In this document: piece after piece, positions 29,135 to 35,207 of the stretch
Layout of the letters: each line of letters starts with the position of its first letter
Position numbering within the stretch: position 1 is the first letter of the stretch
Origin: Lacibacter sp. H375
Lineage (GTDB): Bacteria; Bacteroidota; Bacteroidia; Chitinophagales; Chitinophagaceae
Assembly: GCF_037892425.1 (NCBI RefSeq)
Contig: NZ_JBBKTT010000001.1
Span: 1,612,001 to 1,676,000, forward strand
Reading direction: 5' to 3'
DNA length: 64,000 nucleotides
Notes under the pieces: generated by a model
Seen by the model: the letters and a program-made list of their open reading frames with translations, nothing else
Database searches by the model: none
What the model was told of the DNA's origin: nothing
Translations under genes and position numbers: made by a program

Positions 29135-29758
29135 ATGCAATTACAATCAATCACAACAACAACCATTCCCGGCTACCGTATTTACGAGTACCTGCTTGTA
29201 TTAAACCCGCATGAAGAATTAAGGAACAGGATCAAGAAAGTGAAACAGGAGTTTTATGATGTGTACAAAGCATCGTCTGCTATTGGAGGTAAGCCACACA
29301 TTACCCTCGCCAATTTTCTGCAATACGGATTAATGGAAGAACGATTGGTGAATCGTCTTAACATGATTGCCATGGGCTTTCATCCTGTGAAAGTAGAGCT
29401 GCGTGATTATGGAAGTTTTCCAAGCCATACCATTTACATCAACGTAGTGAGTAAGTTGCCCATACAATCATTGGTAAAAACAATTCGTACCGAAGCGCAA
29501 CGACTCATGAAACCTAACGATGAAAACAAGCCACATTTTATGTTGGAACCAACGATTGCTATTGCACGAAAGCTGCAACCCTGGCAATATGAAAAAGGTT
29601 GGCTTGAATATTCGCACAAACATTTCACCGGTCGCTTCATTGCCGATGGAATGTTGTTATTGAAACGTCCGTTGGGTGATTTGAGTTATCAAATTGTACG
29701 GCGTTTCGAATTTCAAAATCTTGCGATTACAACTAAGCAGGGAGAGTTATTTGGGTAG
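29135..29758 (+). CDS. 2H phosphoesterase / 2'-5' RNA ligase-like protein
   Basis: About 207 residues from the ATG at 29135. The N-terminal half has IYEYLLVLNPHEELRNRI and the first H-x-T motif in GKPHITLANF. The second motif expected in this superfamily is degenerate: EPTIAIARKL, with Glu where His is normal. 2H enzymes act on 2',3'-cyclic or 2'-5' RNA phosphates. The altered second motif may mean lost or changed activity. The gene lies divergent to umuD and about 7.8 kb from rtcB, both enzymes touching RNA ends; a link is only a guess. An earlier ATG at 29084 would add 17 residues. Confidence 0.65.
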   Translation: MQLQSITTTTIPGYRIYEYLLVLNPHEELRNRIKKVKQEFYDVYKASSAIGGKPHITLANFLQYGLMEERLVNRLNMIAMGFHPVKVELRDYGSFPSHTIYINVVSKLPIQSLVKTIRTEAQRLMKPNDENKPHFMLEPTIAIARKLQPWQYEKGWLEYSHKHFTGRFIADGMLLLKRPLGDLSYQIVRRFEFQNLAITTKQGELFG

Positions 29759-29769
29759 TCATCAATTGT

Positions 29770-29826
29770 GCTACTATTAAACTTTTGTTGCGTCGCACTC
29801 TTGTGCTGTAACAATGCTATTCATCT
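29770..29826. repeat. GTTGCGTCGCAC dispersed repeat (copy 1)
   Basis: CTACTATTAAACTTTTGTTG followed by CGTCGCACTCTTGT and an ACAATGCTATT tail closely resembles 36921-36975 (GTTGCGTCGCACACTTGTAC), with about 75 percent match by eye over 50 bases. Both sit directly after a gene. Confidence 0.65.
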
Positions 29827-29831
29827 TTTTA

Positions 29832-29906
29832 TTAACCACAGAGGCGCAGTGCACACAGAGCATTGTGCTTTCAGAATCTCCGTGTCTTTGTGTCTCCGTG
29901 GTTCAA
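29832..29906. repeat. Inverted repeat of the ACCACAGAG type
   Basis: Left arm TTAACCACAGAGGCGCAG, right arm CTTTGTGTCTCCGTGGTT, with imperfect arms of about 29 bases and an 17-base centre. This purine-rich 'ccacagaggcacagag' hairpin recurs in many bacterial genomes. Here it forms the immediate upstream region of the radical SAM gene. Confidence 0.8.
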
Positions 29907-29918
29907 AACAAAAATATC

Positions 29919-31028
29919 ATGTCAGAGAAATTACAACAGGATCATTATAAAGTAAAACCAAAAGATGCCGATGAAACCCAACCGTACCATGCGGGCCGTG
30001 GCGCACAGTTCAACACCAAAAACCGCTTTTTAAAAAATGAAGTAACCAAAGAACACATCGAAGGCATTGACGATTGGGAAGAAACCAATCTCAAAACACA
30101 ATACATTGAAGTGCATCCAAAAACAATTGTCAACAAAGTTGAAAGCCCCGATGTAGGTATGAGCTACAGTATGAATCCATATGCAGGTTGCGAACACGGT
30201 TGCATTTACTGTTATGCACGTAATGTGCATGAGTACTGGGGTTACAGTGCAGGAATGGATTTTGAACAAAAGATCCTCATTAAAAAAAATGCACCGGAGT
30301 TGCTGCGTAAATTTTTAATGCACCCCAAGTGGGATGCCACACCCATCATGCTCAGTGGTAATACCGATTGTTATCAACCGGCGGAACAAACCTATCGTTT
30401 AACCAGAGGATTGCTGGAAGTATGCAACGAATTTAACCAACCTGTTGGCATCCTCACAAAAAATGCATGGATACTGAAAGACAAAGATGTGTTGCAGGAA
30501 ATGGGAAAGAAGAATATTGTATCGGCCATGGTTTCTATCACATCCTTCAACGAAGATCTGAGAAGAGTAATGGAACCACGTACTGTTACCGCCAAAGCAA
30601 AACTGAAAGTGATCAACGAACTCAGTAGTGCAGGTGTACGCATGGGTATTATGATGGGGCCAATGATACCCGGATTGAACGAACACGAAATGCAACGCAT
30701 CATGAAGGCAGCCAGAGATAACGGTGCAACGTTCACCGCTTACACATTCATTCGTTTGAATGGTGCCATCAAATTTTTATTTCACGACTGGCTCTATAAA
30801 AACTTCCCCGACCGTGCCGATAAAGTATGGCACCACATTGAACACAGTCATGACGGGAAAGTAAATGACACACGCTTTGGTGTGCGCATGCGTGGCGAAG
30901 GAGCTATTGCACAACTTGTGGCACAGCAGTATAAAAAGTATGGCAAGCTGTATGGCATGAATGCAGAAGAATGGAGTTTGGACAGGACAAAATTCAGAAG
31001 ACCAGGGATGCAGACGAGTTTGTTTTAG
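29919..31028 (+). CDS. Radical SAM protein, PA0069/Rv2578c family
   Basis: A 369-residue protein from the ATG at 29919. The radical SAM cluster ligands are Cys91, Cys95 and Cys98 in CEHGCIYCYAR. The family is recognised by MNPYAGCEHGCIYCYARNVHEYWG (split here by its core), MLSGNTDCYQPAE and GIMMGPMIPGLN. It is related to spore photoproduct lyase-like proteins but its reaction is unknown. Frames extending to 29814 run through the inverted repeat and are rejected. It sits after the 2H protein and before the Dabb gene, reading the same way. Confidence 0.88.
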   Translation: MSEKLQQDHYKVKPKDADETQPYHAGRGAQFNTKNRFLKNEVTKEHIEGIDDWEETNLKTQYIEVHPKTIVNKVESPDVGMSYSMNPYAGCEHGCIYCYARNVHEYWGYSAGMDFEQKILIKKNAPELLRKFLMHPKWDATPIMLSGNTDCYQPAEQTYRLTRGLLEVCNEFNQPVGILTKNAWILKDKDVLQEMGKKNIVSAMVSITSFNEDLRRVMEPRTVTAKAKLKVINELSSAGVRMGIMMGPMIPGLNEHEMQRIMKAARDNGATFTAYTFIRLNGAIKFLFHDWLYKNFPDRADKVWHHIEHSHDGKVNDTRFGVRMRGEGAIAQLVAQQYKKYGKLYGMNAEEWSLDRTKFRRPGMQTSLF

Positions 31029-31063
31029 AATTGTGTATTAACTTGAGGCATCAAACAATCGTT

Positions 31064-31474
31064 ATGCAACAAACCCGCAAATCATTCATCGCTAAACTTT
31101 CTGCAGCCACGGCTGCCATTGCCGGCTTATCTTCGTTCAAACAAAAACCAATGGACAAAGAATTAAAGAACATCTTCATTCACCATGTGTATTTCTGGTT
31201 AAAGAATGCAGACAGTAAAGCCGACAGGGATAAACTCGTGGAAGGTTTAACCAAACTGTCGAAAGTAAAAACGATTCAGAACTTTCACATCGGCAAACCG
31301 GCCGACACCAACCGTGAAGTAATTGAGCGTGGCTATGCCGTTTCATGGTTTGTTCAGTTTGCTAACGGTGCCGATCAGGCCAGCTATCAAACCGATCCCA
31401 TCCATTTGAAATTTGTAGAAGAATGTTCACATGTATGGAGCAAAGTGATCGTGTATGATTCTGTTGATGTTTGA
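31064..31474 (+). CDS. Dabb (stress-responsive A/B barrel) domain protein
   Basis: A 136-residue protein with a short N-terminal export-like segment (TRKSFIAKLSAATAAIAGL, with an RK pair resembling a Tat signal). One Dabb domain follows: IHHVYFWLKNADSKADRDKLVEGL ... SWFVQFANGADQASYQTDPIHLKFVEE. Dabb proteins are small dimeric alpha-beta barrels, some with polyketide or haem-type ligands, many of unknown role. It follows the radical SAM gene by 35 bases, so a shared transcript is possible. Confidence 0.85.
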   Translation: MQQTRKSFIAKLSAATAAIAGLSSFKQKPMDKELKNIFIHHVYFWLKNADSKADRDKLVEGLTKLSKVKTIQNFHIGKPADTNREVIERGYAVSWFVQFANGADQASYQTDPIHLKFVEECSHVWSKVIVYDSVDV

Positions 31475-31511
31475 TGTTCAAAAAAATATTTTAAAATTTC
31501 TTTTAAAAAAG

Positions 31512-31543
31512 TTGGCAACATCAAAAAAATAAATTCATCTTTG
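31512..31543 (+). promoter_or_regulatory. Promoter-like sequence of the 30-codon ORF
   Basis: TTG at 31512 and CATCTTTG at 31536-31543, 21 bases apart, approach the Bacteroidota -33/-7 pattern (one mismatch in the TAnnTTTG box). The ATG of the small ORF follows 28 bases later. Confidence 0.45.
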
Positions 31544-31570
31544 CACTCACAAAAATTAGAAACAAAAAAA

Positions 31571-31663
31571 ATGCTACGCATACAATCACATATCGAACAA
31601 GTGAATCAGTTTAGTCCAAAAGGAGACTGTACTGTTTGCGGGGCACATGCTGCTGTTGAATAA
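31571..31663 (+). CDS. 30-residue Cys-pair peptide, unknown
   Basis: The ORF starts MLRIQSHIEQVNQFSPKGD and ends with a CTVCGAH motif: two cysteines spaced as in a metal or redox site. It has a promoter-like sequence upstream and a strong terminator 30 bases after the stop, so the whole is a compact transcription unit of about 170 bases. It may be a peptide gene or a small RNA that merely contains an open frame. I do not recognise any homologue. It is the first of three such mini-units before the tRNA array. Confidence 0.5.
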   Translation: MLRIQSHIEQVNQFSPKGDCTVCGAHAAVE

Positions 31664-31692
31664 AGTTGAAGAAACGAATTCGCTATAACACA

Positions 31693-31720
31693 GGCCCCGC
31701 AAGAGATTGCGGGGTTTTTT
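31693..31720 (+). terminator. Intrinsic terminator, first mini-unit
   Basis: CCCCGCAA, a GAGA tetraloop, TTGCGGGG, then T6. It is a textbook terminator with a GNRA-type loop. Confidence 0.93.
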
Positions 31721-31831
31721 GTTTTAACCTCTAACGCTTTGCAGAAGGAGAATTGAAACAAATTGTTACAACTTTTTTTTTGTAAGGCCGTTGCTATGAA
31801 ATGAAAAACACTATTTAAAAACAATGAATAA

Positions 31832-31987
31832 ATGATCAGAGCAAAACGAGAAGACATACGATTGAGTTTAACACATGCAATGAAATCATCAATGCATAGT
31901 TGGTTACTGCAACCAAACAGGAATGGTATGCCCAATAGTTATGTGATTGATTTTATTCATAAGCGACCGGATTGTATCCATACATAA
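31832..31987 (+). CDS. 51-residue ORF, unknown
   Basis: ATG 31832 to TAA 31987 encodes a basic peptide beginning MIRAKREDIRLSLTHAMKSS and ending HKRPDCIHT. It carries no recognised motif. A perfect terminator follows 24 bases later. Its position between two other terminator-bounded short ORFs supports a real transcript, though coding is unproven. Confidence 0.4.
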   Translation: MIRAKREDIRLSLTHAMKSSMHSWLLQPNRNGMPNSYVIDFIHKRPDCIHT

Positions 31988-32010
31988 ATACTTATGTAGA
32001 GGAAGAGCAA

Positions 32011-32042
32011 AGCCCGGTCGTAAAAAACGACCGGGCTTTTTT
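32011..32042 (+). terminator. Intrinsic terminator, second mini-unit
   Basis: AGCCCGGTCG and CGACCGGGCT form a perfect 10-bp stem around TAAAAAA, followed by TTTTT. Confidence 0.95.
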
Positions 32043-32066
32043 GTTCGATGAAAAAAGGAGGATGAA

Positions 32067-32204
32067 ATGCAACTGATTTTAATTGTGTTGATCGTTCGTT
32101 TGGTTTTACAAATGATCAGCAACAAAAATGATGAAGAAAATAGCAACAACGAAGTGAGCGTGCAGGAGAATGTATTACACCCTGCAGCACATCAGTTGAG
32201 ATAA
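32067..32204 (+). CDS. 45-residue ORF with hydrophobic N terminus
   Basis: ATG 32067 is preceded five bases upstream by a perfect AGGAGG (32056-32061), unusual in Bacteroidota, where Shine-Dalgarno sequences are rare. The peptide starts with a hydrophobic helix (MQLILIVLIVRLVLQMI) and continues with a polar, acidic tail rich in Asn and Glu. It could be a small membrane peptide, for example a toxin-like or regulatory one. No homologue is recognised. It is followed by a third hairpin. Confidence 0.5.
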   Translation: MQLILIVLIVRLVLQMISNKNDEENSNNEVSVQENVLHPAAHQLR

Positions 32205-32230
32205 TATTATAGTGCAGAGGAGGGAAATAA

Positions 32231-32262
32231 GCGTACCCCGTGAGATGCAACGGGGCGCTTTT
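32231..32262 (+). terminator. Terminator-like hairpin, third mini-unit
   Basis: GCG..CCCCGT and ACGGGGCGC pair with a two-base bulge around an 8-base loop and are followed by TTTT. It separates the mini-units from the tRNA array that begins 25 bases later. Confidence 0.75.
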
Positions 32263-32287
32263 CCAAAACTATTCTTGCATGAAGTAT

Positions 32288-32359
32288 ATAGCAGCATTCC
32301 AATGGCTGGATACTCCGCCTGGAACGGAGAGGCTACAGGTTCGAGTCCTGTCTGCTATA
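32288..32359 (+). tRNA. tRNA-Pro (UGG), divergent
   Basis: Acceptor ATAGCAG/CTGCTAT, anticodon stem CTCCG/CGGAG with loop CCTGGAA (anticodon TGG), T arm ACAGG-TTCGAGT-CCTGT, discriminator A. The D arm is weak (three pairs) and the acceptor is A/T-rich at its end, unlike a housekeeping tRNA-Pro. No CCA is encoded. Confidence 0.8.
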
Positions 32360-32366
32360 CAAAATT

Positions 32367-32438
32367 GGTTCGTTGGTGTAACGGCTAACATCACAGATTA
32401 TCGATCTGTTGCAACGGGTTCGATTCCCGTACGAACCG
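32367..32438 (+). tRNA. tRNA-Asp-like with anticodon AUC
   Basis: Acceptor GGTTCGT/ACGAACC, D arm GTGT/ACAT, anticodon stem ACAGA/TCTGT with loop TTATCGA, T arm ACGGG-TTCGATT-CCCGT, discriminator G. By position the anticodon is ATC, reading the Asp codon GAU with A at position 34 instead of the usual G. G73, U35 and C36 are aspartate identity elements. Confidence 0.75.
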
Positions 32439-32444
32439 CTTTAT

Positions 32445-32516
32445 TGCCGGGTAGTGTAATGGTTAACATATCACACTTTGACTGTGATGTTCTCAGTTCG
32501 ACTCTGAGTCCGGTGA
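32445..32516 (+). tRNA. tRNA-Gln (UUG)
   Basis: Acceptor TGCCGGG/TCCGGTG with wobble pairs and the U1 start typical of glutamine tRNAs; D arm GTGT/ACAT; anticodon stem TCACA/TGTGA with loop CTTTGAC (anticodon TTG); T arm CTCAG-TTCGACT-CTGAG. Confidence 0.85.
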
Positions 32517-32529
32517 CGTAAACTAAAAT

Positions 32530-32602
32530 GTTGGCTTTCGCTTATCTGGTAAAGCATCACACTGTGAATGTGAAGAACAGGGTTCGAGTCCCGGAGTCAA
32601 CC
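32530..32602 (+). tRNA. tRNA-His (GUG), divergent
   Basis: Acceptor GTTGGCT/AGTCAAC, anticodon stem TCACA/TGTGA with loop CTGTGAA (anticodon GTG), T arm CAGGG-TTCGAGT-CCCGG with one mismatch. The base before position 1 is T, so the extra G normally needed by histidyl-tRNA synthetase is not encoded in its usual place. Confidence 0.78.
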
Positions 32603-32604
32603 AA

Positions 32605-32698
32605 TACGGTTTGGTGTAATGGTAACATGATTGTCTCCCTCGCTTTCTGAGAGGTAAGTAGCAGATGATTGTATTCGGTTCAAATCCGGAAGCCGTAC
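32605..32698 (+). tRNA. tRNA with ~30-nt anticodon loop (intron-like insert), identity uncertain
   Basis: Acceptor TACGGTT/AGCCGTA, D arm GTGT/ACAT, T arm TTCGG-TTCAAAT-CCGGA and a normal 4-base variable loop (TGTA) are all recognisable. Between them ATTGT pairs with ATGAT as the anticodon stem, enclosing about 30 bases instead of 7. If 23 bases after position 36 were removed the loop would read CTCCCAG (Gly, CCC). An alternative fold gives stem CCTCG/AGAGG and loop CTTTCTG (Glu, UUC) with extra bases on both sides. Confidence 0.5.
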
Positions 32699-32705
32699 AA
32701 AAAAA

Positions 32706-32792
32706 GTCTGAACCATGATTTGGGGAGATTGAACAGATTAGTAGGATTGGTTTCTTCTTAATCATTTAATCCACCCAAATCATGGTTCAGAC
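32706..32792. repeat. Long palindrome GTCTGAACC...GGTTCAGAC (copy 1 of 3)
   Basis: Arms GTCTGAACCATGATTTGGG and CCCAAATCATGGTTCAGAC are perfect over 19 bases, with a variable centre. Two more copies lie at 34940-35032 and 36804-36900. This one separates the fifth and sixth tRNAs. Confidence 0.92.
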
Positions 32793-32799
32793 AACAAAT

Positions 32800-32874
32800 T
32801 GGCTCGTAGCTCAACTGGATAGATGTTCCCGGCTTTTAACCGGGAGGTTGTGAGTTCGAATCTCACCGGGCCAA
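32800..32874 (+). tRNA. tRNA-Lys (UUU)
   Basis: Acceptor TGGCTCG/CGGGCCA, anticodon stem CCCGG/CCGGG with loop CTTTTAA (anticodon TTT), T arm GTGAG-TTCGAAT-CTCAC, discriminator A. The D stem is weak. Confidence 0.88.
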
Positions 32875-32881
32875 CAGAAAA

Positions 32882-32954
32882 TGGTTTATAGTTCAATGGA
32901 TAAGAATGCTTCACTACGAATGAAGAGATACAGGTTCGAATCCTGTTAAACCAA
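32882..32954 (+). tRNA. tRNA-Arg (ACG)
   Basis: Acceptor TGGTTTA/TAAACCA, D arm GTTC/GAAT, anticodon stem CTTCA/TGAAG with loop CTACGAA (anticodon ACG), T arm ACAGG-TTCGAAT-CCTGT, discriminator A. Unusually A/T-rich acceptor. Confidence 0.88.
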
Positions 32955-32958
32955 CAAT

Positions 32959-33030
32959 GGATGAATAGCTCAACGGCAGAGCGGCGGTTTGTTAGACCGT
33001 TGGTTGAAAGTTCGAATCTTTCTTCATCCG
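32959..33030 (+). tRNA. tRNA-Asn (GUU)
   Basis: Acceptor GGATGAA/TTCATCC, D arm GCTC/GAGC, anticodon stem GCGGT/ACCGT with loop TTGTTAG (anticodon GTT), T arm GAAAG-TTCGAAT-CTTTC, discriminator G. The best-formed member of the array. Confidence 0.93.
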
Positions 33031-33037
33031 CATAATC

Positions 33038-33124
33038 GGAGAGTTGACAGAGTGGTAATGTGCCAGCCTGCTAAGCTTGGGCTGTCGTTCATTCGATACA
33101 AAGGTTCGATTCCTTTACTCTCCG
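33038..33124 (+). tRNA. tRNA-Ser (GCU)
   Basis: Acceptor GGAGAGT/ACTCTCC, anticodon stem CCAGC/GCTTG with one mismatch and loop CTGCTAA (anticodon GCT), a long class II variable arm, T arm AAAGG-TTCGATT-CCTTT, discriminator G. Confidence 0.9.
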
Positions 33125-33194
33125 CAATTGTTTGGAACAGTTTAGTTCGATGATGAGGAAATAAGATATCAGTCAGTAACTGTAACAAACAAAT

Positions 33195-33289
33195 GGTGCT
33201 TTGGCAGAATGGATGTATGCACCGGAGTGAAATCCCGGACATCGTGGTTCCCTGCCCGTCCGGTCAGGCGGGAATTCCACGGGGCACCA
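33195..33289 (+). tRNA. tRNA-Phe (GAA)-like with palindrome inserted in the T loop
   Basis: Acceptor GGTGCTT/GGGCACC, anticodon stem CCGGA/CCCGG (one mismatch) with loop GTGAAAT (anticodon GAA), T stem CGTGG/CCACG, discriminator A. The T loop is 29 bases long. Removing the 22-base palindrome at 33251-33272 leaves exactly TTCAATT, a normal 7-base T loop. Whether the RNA still functions is unknown. Confidence 0.65.
33251..33272. repeat. 22-bp GC-rich palindrome inside the tRNA-Phe T loop
   Basis: CCTGCC and GGCGGG pair across a CGTCCGGTCA centre. The sequence is far richer in G/C than its surroundings and resembles the short GC-rich palindromes scattered in Bacteroidota genomes. Confidence 0.85.
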
Positions 33290-33294
33290 CTTAA

Positions 33295-33329
33295 AATGAG
33301 AATTGAAGAATGAAAAATTAAAAATGTAA
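33295..33329. repeat. Heptamer-period array upstream of the YkuK-type gene
   Basis: AATGAGA, ATTGAAG, AATGAAA, AATTAAA, AATGTAA: five 7-base units directly ahead of the ATG at 33334. Confidence 0.7.
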
Positions 33330-33333
33330 AACA

Positions 33334-33816
33334 ATGGAACAGCGGCAATGGAGAAAATTAAACGGAGAAAAAATTCGGCGGCCTATTGAGGACGAAGTAA
33401 GAGCTGTATTGGTACGTGAAAAAGAAATGGGACACGAATTGAAAGTGTGCATTGGTACCGATAGCCAGGTGAAAGGAAAGGAAACTGAATTTGGAACCGT
33501 GATTGTTTTCATCCGGAAAGGGAAAGGAGGTTTCATGTACATACACAATGAATCAACAAAACAGAAGATGAGCATTAAGCAGCGGATGTTAACTGAAGTT
33601 GCCATGAGTATTGATGTGGCGTATGGATTGTGCAGGTTGTTTACGTTGTATGATGTGGACATGGAAGTACATGCTGATATTAACACAAATCCTTCTTTTA
33701 AAAGCAATGATGCATTGAAAGAAGCAATGGGTTATATCATGGGGATGGGTTTCGCTTTCAAAGCAAAACCGGAAGCCTTCGCCAGTTCCAGTTGCGCAAA
33801 TAAAGTGGTGCAGTAA
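33334..33816 (+). CDS. YkuK/DUF458-type RNase H-fold protein
   Basis: A 160-residue protein of the DUF458 family (B. subtilis YkuK). Hallmarks are the first strand with VCIGTDSQVKGKETEFGTV, the middle KMSIKQRMLTEVAMSIDVAYGL, the acidic turn VEVHADIN-like (MEVHADINTNP), and the C-terminal ALKEAMGYIMGMGFAFKAKP. The fold is RNase H-like, with Asp residues in GTDSQ, the EVAM helix and HADIN as likely metal ligands, so a nucleic-acid (perhaps RNA) nuclease role is possible. No biochemical role is established to my knowledge. It directly follows the tRNA array and precedes an AAA ATPase by 44 bases. Confidence 0.85.
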   Translation: MEQRQWRKLNGEKIRRPIEDEVRAVLVREKEMGHELKVCIGTDSQVKGKETEFGTVIVFIRKGKGGFMYIHNESTKQKMSIKQRMLTEVAMSIDVAYGLCRLFTLYDVDMEVHADINTNPSFKSNDALKEAMGYIMGMGFAFKAKPEAFASSSCANKVVQ

Positions 33817-33860
33817 GAGATGAGTGGTAGGAGAGTATAAAAAATTATAAACAAAAGAAA

Positions 33861-34937
33861 ATGGAAAATAATAATGAACAGAAAGTGATAAATGCAAATG
33901 GCATTTTTGACAATGGCTTTTTGTGCGGCAAATCACTCTATCTATACCAGTTTAAAAGCATACCAAGTGCAAACTATATTGGTGGTATAGATGGTGAAAA
34001 AGCCTTCAATGCAGTTAAGGATAAGTTTGGGCATTTGATCTTATCGACACACACGTACAGACATTACGATGCTAAATTGAAGCGTTACGGGTTTAACGAC
34101 ACATTTATGATCATGAAGAATGGATGCATCATGGAGTTTGATAATAACTATTGCGAGATTTATCATAACGGGTCGCAAGATGATTTTATAAACGAATGCA
34201 CCCTGTTAATGAAAGTCTTTAAAGAGAAGCAACGCAGAAAGCCTTTAGAAATTAATCTTATAAGTCGTGGACGAAACGGATTTGAGTTTAGTCAGATCGA
34301 GGTAAAACGAACCAAGCTGGATCTGGACCTTTTTTATGAAGATGATTTTAAAGAAGTGAATGATGTTATTTGTAAGCGGCTTAGAAATGCTAAGGACAAA
34401 GGCATTGTGTTGCTGCATGGTTTGCCAGGTACTGGAAAGACAACTTATCTGCGTTACCTGATCGGGAAGATCAAGAAAAGGGTACTGTTTATTTCTCCCG
34501 GGGTAGCAAGCGAAATAATGAACCCGGATTTTGTTCAGTTGCTGATAAATAACCCCAATACCGTGTTGGTTATTGAAGATGCAGAAAATATTATCATGGA
34601 TCGGAGACACAGCAACAGTTCATCTGTATCGAACCTGTTGAATATTTCAGATGGGTTACTGGCTGATTTTCTGAATGTGCAGTTGATCTGCACTTTCAAC
34701 AGTTCGCTTACGATGGTTGATAGTGCGTTGATGCGTAAAGGAAGATTGATCGCAAAGTATGAGTTTGGAAAATTGGGTGTGGAGAAAGCCAATCGTTTAT
34801 CAAATCATTTTGGTTTCGATAAGCAGATCGATCAACCAATGACGATCGCAGAGATTGCCAACCCGCATGAAAAAACACAGCCAGTTGAAAAAGTTGAAGT
34901 GATTGGTTTTCGCAGACAGGTGGAATTAATGAATTAA
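33861..34937 (+). CDS. AAA family ATPase
   Basis: A 358-residue protein. The N-terminal 165 residues form an unknown domain. The AAA core carries Walker A GLPGTGKTTY (residues 187-196), Walker B VLVIEDAE (about 235-242), sensor NSS region in ICTFNSSLTMVDSAL, and an arginine finger in MRKGRLIAKYEF. This resembles the BCS1/proteasome-like AAA group, which remodels or unfolds partners. It is probably co-transcribed with the YkuK-type gene. A 93-bp palindrome begins 3 bases after its stop and a second tRNA-like set follows. Confidence 0.85.
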   Translation: MENNNEQKVINANGIFDNGFLCGKSLYLYQFKSIPSANYIGGIDGEKAFNAVKDKFGHLILSTHTYRHYDAKLKRYGFNDTFMIMKNGCIMEFDNNYCEIYHNGSQDDFINECTLLMKVFKEKQRRKPLEINLISRGRNGFEFSQIEVKRTKLDLDLFYEDDFKEVNDVICKRLRNAKDKGIVLLHGLPGTGKTTYLRYLIGKIKKRVLFISPGVASEIMNPDFVQLLINNPNTVLVIEDAENIIMDRRHSNSSSVSNLLNISDGLLADFLNVQLICTFNSSLTMVDSALMRKGRLIAKYEFGKLGVEKANRLSNHFGFDKQIDQPMTIAEIANPHEKTQPVEKVEVIGFRRQVELMN

Positions 34938-34939
34938 AT

Positions 34940-35032
34940 GTCTGAACGGGGATGAGTATGATTGATGGGATGAATGGGAAATAAGTAAATGATCTTATAA
35001 ATCCTATACGTCCCAAAAATCACAGTTCAGAC
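34940..35032. repeat. Long palindrome GTCTGAAC...GTTCAGAC (copy 2 of 3)
   Basis: Terminal arms GTCTGAAC and GTTCAGAC with partly complementary internal sequence (GGGATGA / TCCCA). It starts three bases after the AAA ATPase stop. Confidence 0.85.
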
Positions 35033-35040
35033 AATAAAGA

Positions 35041-35103
35041 GCTTGCTTAACGGCAAGACAGGTATATGCAGATTGACAGCAAACCGGATCTGTGTTTCAA
35101 AGA
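35041..35103 (+). pseudogene. tRNA-like fragment 1
   Basis: A D-arm-like CTTAACGGCAAG is followed by an ACAGGT/ATCTGT stem enclosing about 24 bases, but no T arm or matching acceptor is found. Most likely a decayed tRNA. Confidence 0.3.
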
Positions 35104-35206
35104 AGCACGATAGTGCAACGGTAGTAACCTTTTGTATGCTGTTGTTGCAGTTGTGCTATGCCTGCCAATACGCTGAAGGACGAAGGTTCGAATCCTTCTC
35201 CCGTAA
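35104..35206 (+). pseudogene. tRNA-like sequence 2 with very long anticodon loop
   Basis: D arm GTGC-AACGGTA-GTAA and a perfect T arm (GAAGG-TTCGAAT-CCTTC) are present. The acceptor strands AGCACGA and TCCCGTA pair poorly. Between the arms, CTTTT and TGAAG could form an anticodon stem around about 40 bases. It is either decayed or a second tRNA with an anticodon-loop insert. Confidence 0.4.
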
Positions 35207-35207
35207 A

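Noticed and set aside
32240-32521. 93-codon ORF across the first tRNAs
   Set aside because: It lies over well-folded tRNA genes and has no protein-like features.
32605-32698. Group I or II intron in the odd tRNA
   Set aside because: The extra segment is only about 23 bases, far too short for a self-splicing intron.
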